A stretch of DNA of 64,000 nucleotides from JAZKFT01 sp039925965 (GTDB lineage: Bacteria; Bacteroidota; Bacteroidia; Chitinophagales; Chitinophagaceae): the NCBI GenBank assembly GCA_039925965.1, contig JBDSXW010000070.1, positions 1-64,000 of the forward strand, written 5' to 3'. The notes beneath the pieces were generated by a model, which did not search any database, was not told where the DNA came from, and saw only the letters and a program-made list of their open reading frames with translations. The position numbers were made by a program, and so were the translations under genes. Each line of letters opens with the position of its first letter. The first letter of the stretch is position 1. Of this stretch, positions 42,961 to 50,786 are shown piece after piece.

Positions 42961-42991
42961 TTTGGTTCTTATTGCCTAAAACCTATTTTTG
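42961..42991 (+). promoter_or_regulatory. Putative Bacteroidota promoter
   Basis: TTTG (42961-42964) and TATTTTTG (42984-42991) are separated by exactly 19 bases, a good match to the Bacteroidota -33/-7 consensus. A second TATTTTTG lies at 42957-42964. It would drive the small membrane protein gene and the genes behind it. Confidence 0.5.
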
Positions 42992-43064
42992 GCCGCCTTG
43001 GAAAAGGCGCCGAATACCATCGCCATCCAGTTATTTCCACACATAAACCCATTAATAAACCAGC

Positions 43065-43535
43065 ATGTTCCCTATCGACCTACATAATGCAGACGTATGT
43101 GCTTACCAGGTTTTTTACGACCTGTTAATTATAAAAGCACTCTATCTTATCTGTTATAATTATTTTCAATCGACGATCAAACAACGCATGCGGGTTTTTA
43201 AGGTTGCCAAAATCCTTTTCTATTTTGTTTTCACACCATTATACCTGGTGGTCGTCATTGTCACGGTGCGCCAGTTTTTTGTTTCTGACCTGGAGCAACT
43301 TACGCTTTCCCGGGTTTATTGGAAAGGGATTGTTCTTTTCGCTATACTCGTTATTTTGATCCTCTTATATTTTTTCCTGATTCCGACCGTTGTGAAGGGT
43401 ATTCGTTTTCTAAAAAAGAAAGACCGGAACGAGGTAAAATACCAATCCATCTATAAAAAGATCCGCACCTATCACGTTGTCCTGGTTATTATAGACGTCG
43501 TAATGCTGATTTTCTTAAATAAAGTGGTGGGGTAA
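43065..43535 (+). CDS. Small membrane protein of unknown function
   Basis: This is a protein of 156 residues with about four hydrophobic segments: near 15-33 (FYDLLIIKALYLICYNYF), 47-67 (ILFYFVFTPLYLVVVIVTV), 87-108 (GIVLFAILVILILLYFFLIP) and 137-152 (VVLVIIDVVMLIFL). A later ATG at 43188 (MRVFKVAKIL) would remove the first segment; the promoter-like sequence at 42961 fits either start. No family was recognised. It stands alone between the GT2 gene and the duplicated GT4 genes and may be an accessory of glycan assembly or unrelated. Confidence 0.55.
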   Translation: MFPIDLHNADVCAYQVFYDLLIIKALYLICYNYFQSTIKQRMRVFKVAKILFYFVFTPLYLVVVIVTVRQFFVSDLEQLTLSRVYWKGIVLFAILVILILLYFFLIPTVVKGIRFLKKKDRNEVKYQSIYKKIRTYHVVLVIIDVVMLIFLNKVVG

Positions 43536-43646
43536 CGCCCGGGCATTGAGAACATACGGCCCTGGAGGCTACGGCTACGCTGGCGGTCCCGTCATAGGTG
43601 GGCATTTATTCAGCTGTTCCTGCTTTCCGTTAATTTGCAACTGAAA

Positions 43647-44792
43647 ATGAAAGTTATCCCTACAAAGAACAGAGAAGCCCGAATACTGGTATCCAATGAG
43701 GGGCTGCCTGGCAATTTTATGGGATCCTGGACGCAGATCATTGAATACCTCCTGGGCAAATACCCCCTGAACGAAATCGATTATTTACTTTGTGGCCGCT
43801 CAGACATTCCGTTTCAATCGGAACGTACGATCCGTATTATTTGCCGTTCCTGCAAATGGGAAATTAACCGCGACTGGTATTATCCGCTCAAATACCGACG
43901 CTATATACAGGCGCTTAAAGCCATTATCAGGCAGCATGATTTCGTGGTGGTTGCTATTATGGATAATACCAAACTAAAGAATATTGTCAGCGATACCATC
44001 GAACATAACGGTTGGCAAAACAAGTGCCGGGTCATCTTTGTGCAATGTGGTTTTTCGTATGAATTTACCCGGGATGAGTATAAACATTTCAGAAAAGGCC
44101 TTGCAGAAGTAGTGCTGCTAACGCAAAAATCGTACGAGTACGAACGGAACAAATACCATGAATACCCATTCCTGTCACATGTGCTGCACAACCCGGTTCG
44201 CCAGGATATCTTTTTTCCGCTTACCACCCCGGACCGGACCGCTGCCCGGCGAGCGCTCGGCATCGTGGATAGTGAACAAATGTTTTTGTGGGTGTCGCAC
44301 GACCGGCCGAAAAAGGGTTTGGATATTATTCTTCGCATGTGGCCCCAGGTTGTGGCCGCGCACCCTGAGGCAAGGTTAATCATTGTCGGGGCAAAACGTA
44401 ATACTGCGCTGCCCGGTCTCCGGTTTGAGGGTAAATTACCAAACCCGGAAATTGCCAGGTACTACCAGGCAGCTGATGTTTTCCTGTTCTCTTCTCTTTG
44501 CCAGGAAGGTTTTGGATTGAGCCTGGCCGAGGCCATGAGCTGCGGCTGTTATTGTCTCGCTGCTGATACAGGTGGCGTGAGTGAATTTTTTTCTGCGGAT
44601 AACGGGGTGCTTGTACAGCGCCCAAACCAGTTAGCAGCCTGGCTCGCCGCTGTAGAACAATATTACCTGCTGACGCAGCCAGTTACGGTTCTTAAGCGCC
44701 CAGCGTTTTTGACGTACGACGCCTGGTGCAATAGCTTCCTGGGAATTTACAATGATTCAATTCAATTTTTAAGACAATCAGCCAATCGCTAA
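43647..44792 (+). CDS. GT4 family glycosyltransferase, first of a duplicate pair
   Basis: This 381-residue GT-B glycosyltransferase starts at ATG 43647 (MKVIPTKNREARILVSNEG); a TTG at 43635 adds four residues. The N-terminal domain carries a LLCGRSDIPF segment. The C-terminal donor domain has FLWVSHDRPKKGLDIILR, LPGLRFEGKLPNPEIARYYQ and SSLCQEGFGLSLAEAMSCGC, with the full EGFGL-E motif of GT4 retaining enzymes. The neighbour at 44825 is a diverged duplicate with the same segments. Confidence 0.87.
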   Translation: MKVIPTKNREARILVSNEGLPGNFMGSWTQIIEYLLGKYPLNEIDYLLCGRSDIPFQSERTIRIICRSCKWEINRDWYYPLKYRRYIQALKAIIRQHDFVVVAIMDNTKLKNIVSDTIEHNGWQNKCRVIFVQCGFSYEFTRDEYKHFRKGLAEVVLLTQKSYEYERNKYHEYPFLSHVLHNPVRQDIFFPLTTPDRTAARRALGIVDSEQMFLWVSHDRPKKGLDIILRMWPQVVAAHPEARLIIVGAKRNTALPGLRFEGKLPNPEIARYYQAADVFLFSSLCQEGFGLSLAEAMSCGCYCLAADTGGVSEFFSADNGVLVQRPNQLAAWLAAVEQYYLLTQPVTVLKRPAFLTYDAWCNSFLGIYNDSIQFLRQSANR

Positions 44793-44824
44793 CTTAGCGG
44801 CGAAAAGACAATATAGATCGTGTA

Positions 44825-45955
44825 ATGAAAGGAACCGTTGCTAAAGTGCTGCTTACAGAATTGGGTATTCCGAATGACGGGTTTGTTTCATGGCCTCAGC
44901 GGCTGGAATACCTCACCCAACATTACGCTGATAATACACTGGATTACCTGATCTGCGGTAATACCGACAAGCCATTTAAATCGGCGCATACCAAACGGAT
45001 CATTTGCAAGCAACAAAGCCGTATTTCCAATAAAATTTTTAGTGACAAACGTTTTAATTCTTTTGAACAGGCGTTGGGTAAAATTGCAGCCGGGCATAGC
45101 TTTGTCATCGTGTGCGTGGTAGATTCCATCAAAATGAAGACTGTGCTGCACCAGTTTTTGGTGAACAATCAGCTGGATAAGAAGGTAAAACTTGTTTTTT
45201 ATCAATGTGGTTATTCTTATTACCTCGATACCGATGCGTACATGAAATTTGCGATCGGCATTTCTGAGTTGATCCTGCTTAGCAAAAATTCTTACCTCTA
45301 CGAGTTTCACCGGTACCCGGATATGCCTTACCCGGTGCATGTGCTGCATAACCCCATCAACCACAATATTTTTAAACCCATACCCGCAGCTGAAAAAATG
45401 ACCCTGCGTAAAAAAATGGATTTTGGCGCCGCCACCAATTTTATATGGGTAAGTCACGATAAGCCGTCCAAAGGCCTAACGGTGATACTGGAGGCCTGGA
45501 AGTTGTTTTACGCACCGGAAAAAGATGTTCAATTGCATATTGTGGGTGCAAAAAGAGATGAAGTTATTAAAGGTGTGGTGTTTCATGGTAAGATACCCAA
45601 CAATGATCTGCCAGCGTGGTACCAGGCTTCCGACGTATTTATTTTTTCACCCATGCGGAATGAGGGTTACGGCCTGGCAGTGGCAGAGGCGATCAGTTGC
45701 GGTTGCCTGGGTATTTCCACTTTTGCCGGTGGCGCTGTAGATTTTTTTAAAGAGGCTGAACATGGTATTGGCATTGATACACCTAACTTCCTGGAGGCCT
45801 GGGCCAATGCATTTGATAAGAGTATATCAGACCTTCCGGCTTTTCAACTGGCGCATAAAGAAGATCATCTTAAACCCCCATCATTTACCAGTTATGACGA
45901 GTGGTGCGACAGATTTATGGCCATTTTCTACAATATAGAAAAGCGGCTTCTGTAG
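44825..45955 (+). CDS. GT4 family glycosyltransferase, second of a duplicate pair
   Basis: This 376-residue GT-B glycosyltransferase is paralogous to the preceding gene. Matching parts are LICGNTDKPFKS (LLCGRSDIPFQS in copy 1), FIWVSHDKPSKGLTVILE, VVFHGKIPNNDLPAWYQ and SPMRNEGYGLAVAEAISCGC, where the donor motif reads EGYGL. It begins 32 bases after the first copy. It is followed by a 189-base gap with two heptanucleotide arrays before the amidotransferase gene. Confidence 0.87.
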   Translation: MKGTVAKVLLTELGIPNDGFVSWPQRLEYLTQHYADNTLDYLICGNTDKPFKSAHTKRIICKQQSRISNKIFSDKRFNSFEQALGKIAAGHSFVIVCVVDSIKMKTVLHQFLVNNQLDKKVKLVFYQCGYSYYLDTDAYMKFAIGISELILLSKNSYLYEFHRYPDMPYPVHVLHNPINHNIFKPIPAAEKMTLRKKMDFGAATNFIWVSHDKPSKGLTVILEAWKLFYAPEKDVQLHIVGAKRDEVIKGVVFHGKIPNNDLPAWYQASDVFIFSPMRNEGYGLAVAEAISCGCLGISTFAGGAVDFFKEAEHGIGIDTPNFLEAWANAFDKSISDLPAFQLAHKEDHLKPPSFTSYDEWCDRFMAIFYNIEKRLL

Positions 45956-45961
45956 GGAAAG

Positions 45962-46003
45962 GATCAGGGATCAAGTATCAAGGGTCAGGGATCAAGGATC
46001 GGG
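45962..46003. repeat. Heptanucleotide array (GATCAGG/GATCAAG)
   Basis: Six consecutive 7-bp units: GATCAGG, GATCAAG, TATCAAG, GGTCAGG, GATCAAG and GATCGGG. The array begins 6 bases after the GT4 stop codon. Confidence 0.85.
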
Positions 46004-46090
46004 GTTTCAAAAGAAGTGTAATGTTTAACAGACAGTATTCATTTTTGCGGGGCTTCAAAGGCAGGAACTATTGAAACCAAACCTCGTGAA

Positions 46091-46118
46091 CCCTAAACCC
46101 TAAACCCTAAACGCTAAA
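46091..46118. repeat. Heptanucleotide array (CCCTAAA)
   Basis: Three CCCTAAA units and one CGCTAAA lie 27 bases upstream of the amidotransferase start codon. The unit equals a plant-type telomere repeat by chance; a telomere is not implied in this chromosomal context. Confidence 0.85.
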
Positions 46119-46144
46119 GTTTAACCAACAATATTTAAACCATC

Positions 46145-48043
46145 ATGTGCGGCATCAGCGGAATTATACACTACAAATCTTCGGATAAGGAACAGGAGGC
46201 TGTGCGGCAATCGGTTGCCAATATGCAATACCGTGGTCCTGATTGCAGCGATTATTATTATGATGATGTGGCTTGTTTCGGTCATGTTCGCCTGGCTATT
46301 ATCGACATTAACCCCAGGAGCAACCAACCCTTTCACAGCCGCTGCGGCAGGTATGTGATCATTTACAATGGCGAGGCTTATAACTTCCAGGAAGTACGCA
46401 GCCAGATGCTTGCAGAAGGAACGGTTTTCCGCTCCGAATCGGATACCGAAGTGCTGCTGGAAGGATTTATCAAATATGGTCCTGAAATTTTAACCCGTTT
46501 ACGTGGTATGTGGGCGTTTGTAATTTGGGATAAACAGGATCAGAAGGCGTTTATTGCACGTGATCGTTTTGGGGAGAAACCTTTTTATTATCAATGGCGT
46601 GAAGAAGAGAAGCGACTGTGTTTTGCAAGCAACCTTGCTGCAATACGCCCGTTAGTGAGCGGCGAACTGAGCATTGATCCGGACGCGGTAAGGCAGTTAC
46701 TCAACTACCAGTTTATCGTACAGGATAAATGCATTTATAAACACATTCAAAAATTGCCGCCTGCGCACTATGCATGGGTGAGTAGCCAGGGAGTGGACAT
46801 GCATAGTTATTGGCAACCCGATTACAGGAGTAAGCACGGGAAGTCTTATAGCGAAATGAAAATCGAAGCCCGTGAACTGTTGATCAGCAGCATCGAAGGA
46901 CAGCTGATAGCCGATGTGCCGGTAGGTCTTTTTTTAAGCGGCGGCGTAGACAGCGGTGTAATAGCTGGTATTGCATCCCGGATAAAAAAAGACCTCATGG
47001 CTGTCACCATGACCGTGCCGGGCAATGAACAATACAATGAAGAAGATAATGCAGCCAAAGTAGCAAACCATTGTGGTCTGATTCATCACAAAGTGCCTTT
47101 GGACGAAAGCTGCATCAACATTTTACCCAAAGTGCTGGCTACCATGGAGCCCTTAGCCGATAGTTCGCTGATACCGAGCAGTTATGTGGCAGAATATGCC
47201 GGCCGTCATTTAAAAGTGATGTTGAGCGGGGATGGTGGAGATGAATTGTTTGGTGGCTACGGCATACCGCTGAAATACCTGAACGCAGTTAAAACAGGCG
47301 CCGGTACCTTCGCCGATGGGGTGATATTACAGTCGATAAAAAAAGCCTACACCCCAGGTTTTAAATATATAGCCGAACGGATGGATGCAACCAGGCTGTT
47401 TCGCCGGGCTTCGCTAAGTACATTTTTTCAAAAGAACTTTTTTCCCTATGATCTGCAGCAGCACTTGTTCAAGGCGGGCGTTAGCTCTTCCAACGAATCG
47501 GTAGAAGGGTTTTATCAACAGTCCAAGGCGTTTACTTCCAATACCGAAGATGCATTCATGTGGGTGGGTATACAGACGAAAATGGTAGATGACTTTCTGT
47601 TTAAAATGGACAGCGCTAATATGCTTTCATCGGTAGAAAGCCGGGCCCCGTTCCTGGATCATCGTATTGCCGAACTCACGTCGGGGGCCAATATACAGGA
47701 CCTGATGCCTGATGGTATCGACAAGCAGTTGCTGAAAGAAATAGGCGAGGAATTTATCCCCAAAGAAGTGTTATACGATCAAAAGAAAGGCTTTGCCCTG
47801 CCGATAAAGGATTTTTTAAACCGGAAATGGATCACATCGCTGGAGCAGATGGCGGCCGAAGGTTTATCTTCCGATGCTGGGATTTTCGACCCGGCAGGCA
47901 TCCGCTACATCATCGCACTGTATCGTAAAAAGCCGGGGCAACCCCTCGCAAGGGTTTTGTACTCGATACTGGTGTTCGAAATATGGCTACGGGTATTTCA
48001 CCTGGAAATGGATGCTGATGAAGTGGCTGAAAAATATTTGTAG
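46145..48043 (+). CDS. asnB: Asparagine synthase-like glutamine amidotransferase
   Basis: This is a 632-residue two-domain enzyme. The N-terminal class II glutamine amidotransferase domain has the catalytic Cys2 (MCGISGI) and the YNGEAYN and ESDTEVLLEGF motifs. The C-terminal ATP-pyrophosphatase domain carries SGGVDSGV (about 265-272) and SGDGGDELFGGY. The length is typical of the WbpS/AsnB3 group found in glycan clusters rather than of the about 550-residue housekeeping AsnB. In such clusters these enzymes amidate sugar acids, for example uronamides. An amidated uronic acid in this glycan is therefore plausible. No UDP-glucose dehydrogenase was seen in the window. Confidence 0.87.
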   Translation: MCGISGIIHYKSSDKEQEAVRQSVANMQYRGPDCSDYYYDDVACFGHVRLAIIDINPRSNQPFHSRCGRYVIIYNGEAYNFQEVRSQMLAEGTVFRSESDTEVLLEGFIKYGPEILTRLRGMWAFVIWDKQDQKAFIARDRFGEKPFYYQWREEEKRLCFASNLAAIRPLVSGELSIDPDAVRQLLNYQFIVQDKCIYKHIQKLPPAHYAWVSSQGVDMHSYWQPDYRSKHGKSYSEMKIEARELLISSIEGQLIADVPVGLFLSGGVDSGVIAGIASRIKKDLMAVTMTVPGNEQYNEEDNAAKVANHCGLIHHKVPLDESCINILPKVLATMEPLADSSLIPSSYVAEYAGRHLKVMLSGDGGDELFGGYGIPLKYLNAVKTGAGTFADGVILQSIKKAYTPGFKYIAERMDATRLFRRASLSTFFQKNFFPYDLQQHLFKAGVSSSNESVEGFYQQSKAFTSNTEDAFMWVGIQTKMVDDFLFKMDSANMLSSVESRAPFLDHRIAELTSGANIQDLMPDGIDKQLLKEIGEEFIPKEVLYDQKKGFALPIKDFLNRKWITSLEQMAAEGLSSDAGIFDPAGIRYIIALYRKKPGQPLARVLYSILVFEIWLRVFHLEMDADEVAEKYL

Positions 48044-48107
48044 CCCAACCCACCGATGCGGAATGCACCCAACCATTCCAATTCTGCGGTATGACTGGCG
48101 ATGGCTT

Positions 48108-48115
48108 TATATTTG
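48108..48115 (+). promoter_or_regulatory. Putative -7 element inside the asnB-PhyH junction
   Basis: TATATTTG matches TAnnTTTG and lies 17 bases before the PhyH-type start codon. The -33 position has only TCTG (48083-48086). It could give a second, short-leader transcript of the dioxygenase gene. Confidence 0.3.
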
Positions 48116-48131
48116 CAAAAACCCGTTTTAC

Positions 48132-48971
48132 ATGAATAATCTTACCCGTAGCCTGAAAAGAAAAGTACAGAGTGTATTGCGTGATGTAAAGAATACCTCT
48201 AGCCGCCTGACCTACAAAGACGTAAAACTTACTGAAAAACAACAAAAGGTACTGGCTGAATTAAAACAAAACGGTTTTGTAATGATACCGGTGGAAGACG
48301 CCTTTACAACTGCCCAATGGGACAGATATTGCGCCGGGATAGACGGCTTTGTAAACGATAGCGTTACACAAACCAAACGGGCTGAATACCACGCTATTGG
48401 AAAAACAGAGGGTGATGGTTCGTTTAGTAAGACTTTTATTCTCCGTGGTGCCGATCTGAATAAAGATTTTTTGAAAACAACGCCGCTTTCGGAACTGAAA
48501 CAAAATGATTTTCTGAAACCAGTTATCGATAACTATTATGGCCAGGCCAGCAAGGTGATCTATATCGATTACTGGTACACCCTTAAAACCCATAACCCCA
48601 ACCAGGATGTGTACAGCCAGGCCTGGCATTGCGATCCAGAAGGCGATAAGATTGTAAAAGTGTTTGTGTATTTCAGTGATGTGGATGAACGCAGCGGCGC
48701 CTTACAATATATCAAGGGTACGCATCATGGTGGCAAGAATGCTGCTGCATTAAAAGATATCCGACGCAATACCAGTTTTTATCCTGAACAAAGTTTTGTA
48801 GATGCAAATTTCCCCAAAGACGATATCATCCAGGCTAAAGCTCCCAAAGGTACCATCATGATTTGTGATACCCGGGGCCTCCACCGGGGTGGCAAATGCC
48901 TTGACAATGAGCGGATTCTTGGCGTACTCGAATACCTCGATATGGGTTCCTTTGCGCACGAAGTGATGTAG
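48132..48971 (+). CDS. Phytanoyl-CoA dioxygenase-like Fe(II)/2-oxoglutarate enzyme
   Basis: This 279-residue PhyH-type oxygenase starts at ATG 48132 (MNNLTRSLKRKV); a longer frame from 47874 lies inside the amidotransferase gene and is a shadow. The iron-binding facial triad is His166-x-Asp168 (AWHCDPEGD) and His251 (RGLHRGGK). The neighbouring Arg252/Lys positions bind 2-oxoglutarate. PhyH-like enzymes hydroxylate or halogenate small molecules and are common in glycan clusters without assigned substrate. It follows the amidotransferase by 88 bases and closes the + strand glycan locus. Confidence 0.85.
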   Translation: MNNLTRSLKRKVQSVLRDVKNTSSRLTYKDVKLTEKQQKVLAELKQNGFVMIPVEDAFTTAQWDRYCAGIDGFVNDSVTQTKRAEYHAIGKTEGDGSFSKTFILRGADLNKDFLKTTPLSELKQNDFLKPVIDNYYGQASKVIYIDYWYTLKTHNPNQDVYSQAWHCDPEGDKIVKVFVYFSDVDERSGALQYIKGTHHGGKNAAALKDIRRNTSFYPEQSFVDANFPKDDIIQAKAPKGTIMICDTRGLHRGGKCLDNERILGVLEYLDMGSFAHEVM

Positions 48972-48975
48972 GGAG

Positions 48976-49010
48976 GTAAGTGGTAAGTGGAAAGTGGGGA
49001 GTGGCGAGTG
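48976..49010. repeat. Heptanucleotide array (GTAAGTG family)
   Basis: Five 7-bp units, GTAAGTG twice, GAAAGTG, GGGAGTG and GCGAGTG, begin 5 bases after the dioxygenase stop codon. A sixth, diverged unit (GGAAGGG) may follow. Confidence 0.8.
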
Positions 49011-49128
49011 GGAAGGGTTTAGGACTTTTGAGATTTGTGGTTTAGCGGTGGTGATCTCGTTTTCCATCTTCTCTTTTCCTCATCTTCTTTTCATTCCAAA
49101 ATAGCCATAGGCTCGGCAGGTATGGTAA
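49011..49128. other. Intergenic stretch with no gene
   Basis: No ORF of coding character was seen. A pyrimidine-rich run (TCTTCTCTTTTCCTCATCTTC) is at about 49068-49090. The 49149-49352 stretch is also without a recognised gene. Confidence 0.5.
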
Positions 49129-49148
49129 CAACGGATTTCAATCCGTTG
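49129..49148. repeat. REP-like perfect palindrome
   Basis: CAACGGATT, a TC spacer, and AATCCGTTG form a perfect 9-bp inverted repeat. Palindromes of the CGGATT..AATCCG type recur as intergenic REP-like elements in Bacteroidota; copies elsewhere in this genome could not be checked. Confidence 0.55.
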
Positions 49149-49352
49149 ACATTATCAACATCAGGATCCTAACCTTTTTAACGGGATAAAAGTACTGAAC
49201 CATACTTCCCTAAAGCTGGCTGTATTTCCCAAAGCACAAAGCCGTAAATGAGTATCCCAATTTTTTAGAAGTCATTTGTCCGTTGTGTCGATCAATGGCC
49301 TGCCGACGCCATGACCAAATCAGGGCTTTGATTTTTCCGACTATACAAACAA

Positions 49353-49397
49353 CAAAGTCCCGGAAAGTGCATGATTGGCTGCCTTTCCGGGACTTTG
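49353..49397 (-). terminator. Terminator-like hairpin after the arginase-family gene
   Basis: CAAAGTCCCGGAAAG (49353-49367) and CTTTCCGGGACTTTG (49383-49397) form a perfect 15-bp stem with a 15-base loop. It lies 23 bases beyond the stop codon of the - strand gene. On that strand TTGTTTG follows the stem. Confidence 0.8.
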
Positions 49398-49419
49398 AAT
49401 GGATGGAGAACCTGAGGTT

Positions 49420-50514
49420 CTAAACGTTGGTTGCAGCCATTGGCGCCTGTGCCGGCGCTGCTTTCTCCACGGGCATATTAGAAGATACCAGCAGGTTGCA
49501 AAGTTTAAATAATTCCCGGGCACCTACGTTGGCGTCCCAGTCACTTTCTCCAACACCAATTTCATTTAAGTCGAAGCCGATTAACTGGCGGCCGCTTTGG
49601 ATGAGTTTTCTAAATAAATAGTTTACCTGTTCGGTTTCCAGACCGCCCTGAACAGGCGTACCCGTGTTAGGGCAAAGTTTGGGATCAAGGCCATCTATAT
49701 CGAAGCTGATATATACTTTCTGTGGCAGGCGGCTGATAATTTCATCACAGATCTGTTTCCACATTTCGCCTTCATACATACGGCTTTTCAGCTCACGGTC
49801 AAAGTAGGTGATCACCCGGTAATTGCTGCCGCAGACCAGGTCCCATTCCGTTTTTCCATAGTCTCTCACACCTACCTGCACCAGGCGCTTTAGTTCGGGT
49901 ATCTCAGCCAGCGCATTGTACATGATACTGGCGTGGCTATAGTTAAAGTCTTCGTATGCTTCACGGAGATCGCAGTGGGCGTCTATTTGTAAAATCCCAA
50001 ATTCGCCATGCTGCTCCGCGATAGCTTTCATAAATCCAAGTGGTGTACTGTGATCACCGCCCAGCAAGGCTACCAGTTTGCCCTGTTTTAATAGTTCGCT
50101 GGTTTGTTCGTACACCCAGTTGTTTAGAAATTTACCACCCTCGTTTATGTCCCTCAGGCTTTTACACATGAATTTATTGCTCTCGACCCTTTCATCTGTT
50201 GAGATAAAATCGATGTAGAGTTCTGCTTCTTTTCGCAGGTAATCGCTTTTCAGGAGGATTTTTTTATCAATCGGTCGCATATAAAAGCCCTGCTTCCAGC
50301 CATCGGGAACGTCGGGGTCAAAAAGGTCTACCTGGAGCGATGCTTTAAACACATGTTCCGGGCTGCGGGCCGTGCCGCCCACATAGCTTACGGTTACTTC
50401 CCAGGGCACAGGCAGGATCACCAGCCTGGCTTCTTCTTCTGTAAACGGTAACCCGAAAATGTTGTTATTAGGATTGGCAACTCCATCGGAGTCGAAGTTT
50501 GAAAGGTCTGTCAT
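49420..50514 (-). CDS. Arginase/agmatinase family hydrolase
   Basis: This 364-residue binuclear manganese ureohydrolase shows all metal-binding motifs: GGDHS (152-156), DAHCD (178-182) and SFDIDGLDP (270-278). These enzymes hydrolyse guanidino compounds such as arginine, agmatine or formimidoylglutamate to urea or formamide. An N-terminal extension of about 40 residues and an Ala/Pro-rich tail (APAQAPMAATNV) distinguish it from short agmatinases. The substrate is not decided by sequence. The gene is on the - strand, opposite to the glycan locus, and ends in a clear hairpin. Context gives no pathway partner. Confidence 0.88.
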   Translation of the reverse strand: MTDLSNFDSDGVANPNNNIFGLPFTEEEARLVILPVPWEVTVSYVGGTARSPEHVFKASLQVDLFDPDVPDGWKQGFYMRPIDKKILLKSDYLRKEAELYIDFISTDERVESNKFMCKSLRDINEGGKFLNNWVYEQTSELLKQGKLVALLGGDHSTPLGFMKAIAEQHGEFGILQIDAHCDLREAYEDFNYSHASIMYNALAEIPELKRLVQVGVRDYGKTEWDLVCGSNYRVITYFDRELKSRMYEGEMWKQICDEIISRLPQKVYISFDIDGLDPKLCPNTGTPVQGGLETEQVNYLFRKLIQSGRQLIGFDLNEIGVGESDWDANVGARELFKLCNLLVSSNMPVEKAAPAQAPMAATNV

Positions 50515-50660
50515 TGCGTATCTTTAAAAAGGGGGGCAAGGTAGGCCGAATTGTTGGTTTTGAAACGCAGGAAATGTTATTTTAAGGTTCGCGGCCTTAG
50601 GTGCTAACATGCGAATTCCAGCCGCTGCCACCCCTGCTTTTGCCTGGCCGGCAAATCCTG

Positions 50661-50676
50661 CCCCCGCCCGCGGGGG
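50661..50676. repeat. GC-rich hairpin between two - strand genes
   Basis: CCCCCGC and GCGGGGG form a perfect 7-bp stem with a 2-base loop in an otherwise gene-free stretch of about 270 bases (50515-50786). It may reduce read-through from the upstream protease gene, or be part of a REP-like element that continues with CGACGAACGCCCGTCGTTC. Confidence 0.4.
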
Positions 50677-50786
50677 ACATCGACGAACGCCCGTCGTTCA
50701 AAACTATATTTTGGTTTTGCTTATTTTCTCAATAGCTCACTTCTAAATTTTTCATTCCCGCACTCCCACTCTTTTATATCTCCAAA

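Noticed and set aside
42990..43010. CGCCTT/AAGGCG hairpin before the small membrane protein
   Set aside because: The stem is six bases and lacks terminator features; chance occurrence is likely.
46091..46118. Telomere-like CCCTAAA repeats
   Set aside because: Only four units within an internal intergenic gap; better explained as one of the local heptamer arrays.
47874..48131. N-terminal extension of the dioxygenase frame
   Set aside because: It lies within the end of the amidotransferase gene, and the extra residues look like out-of-frame sequence; ATG 48132 is the natural start.
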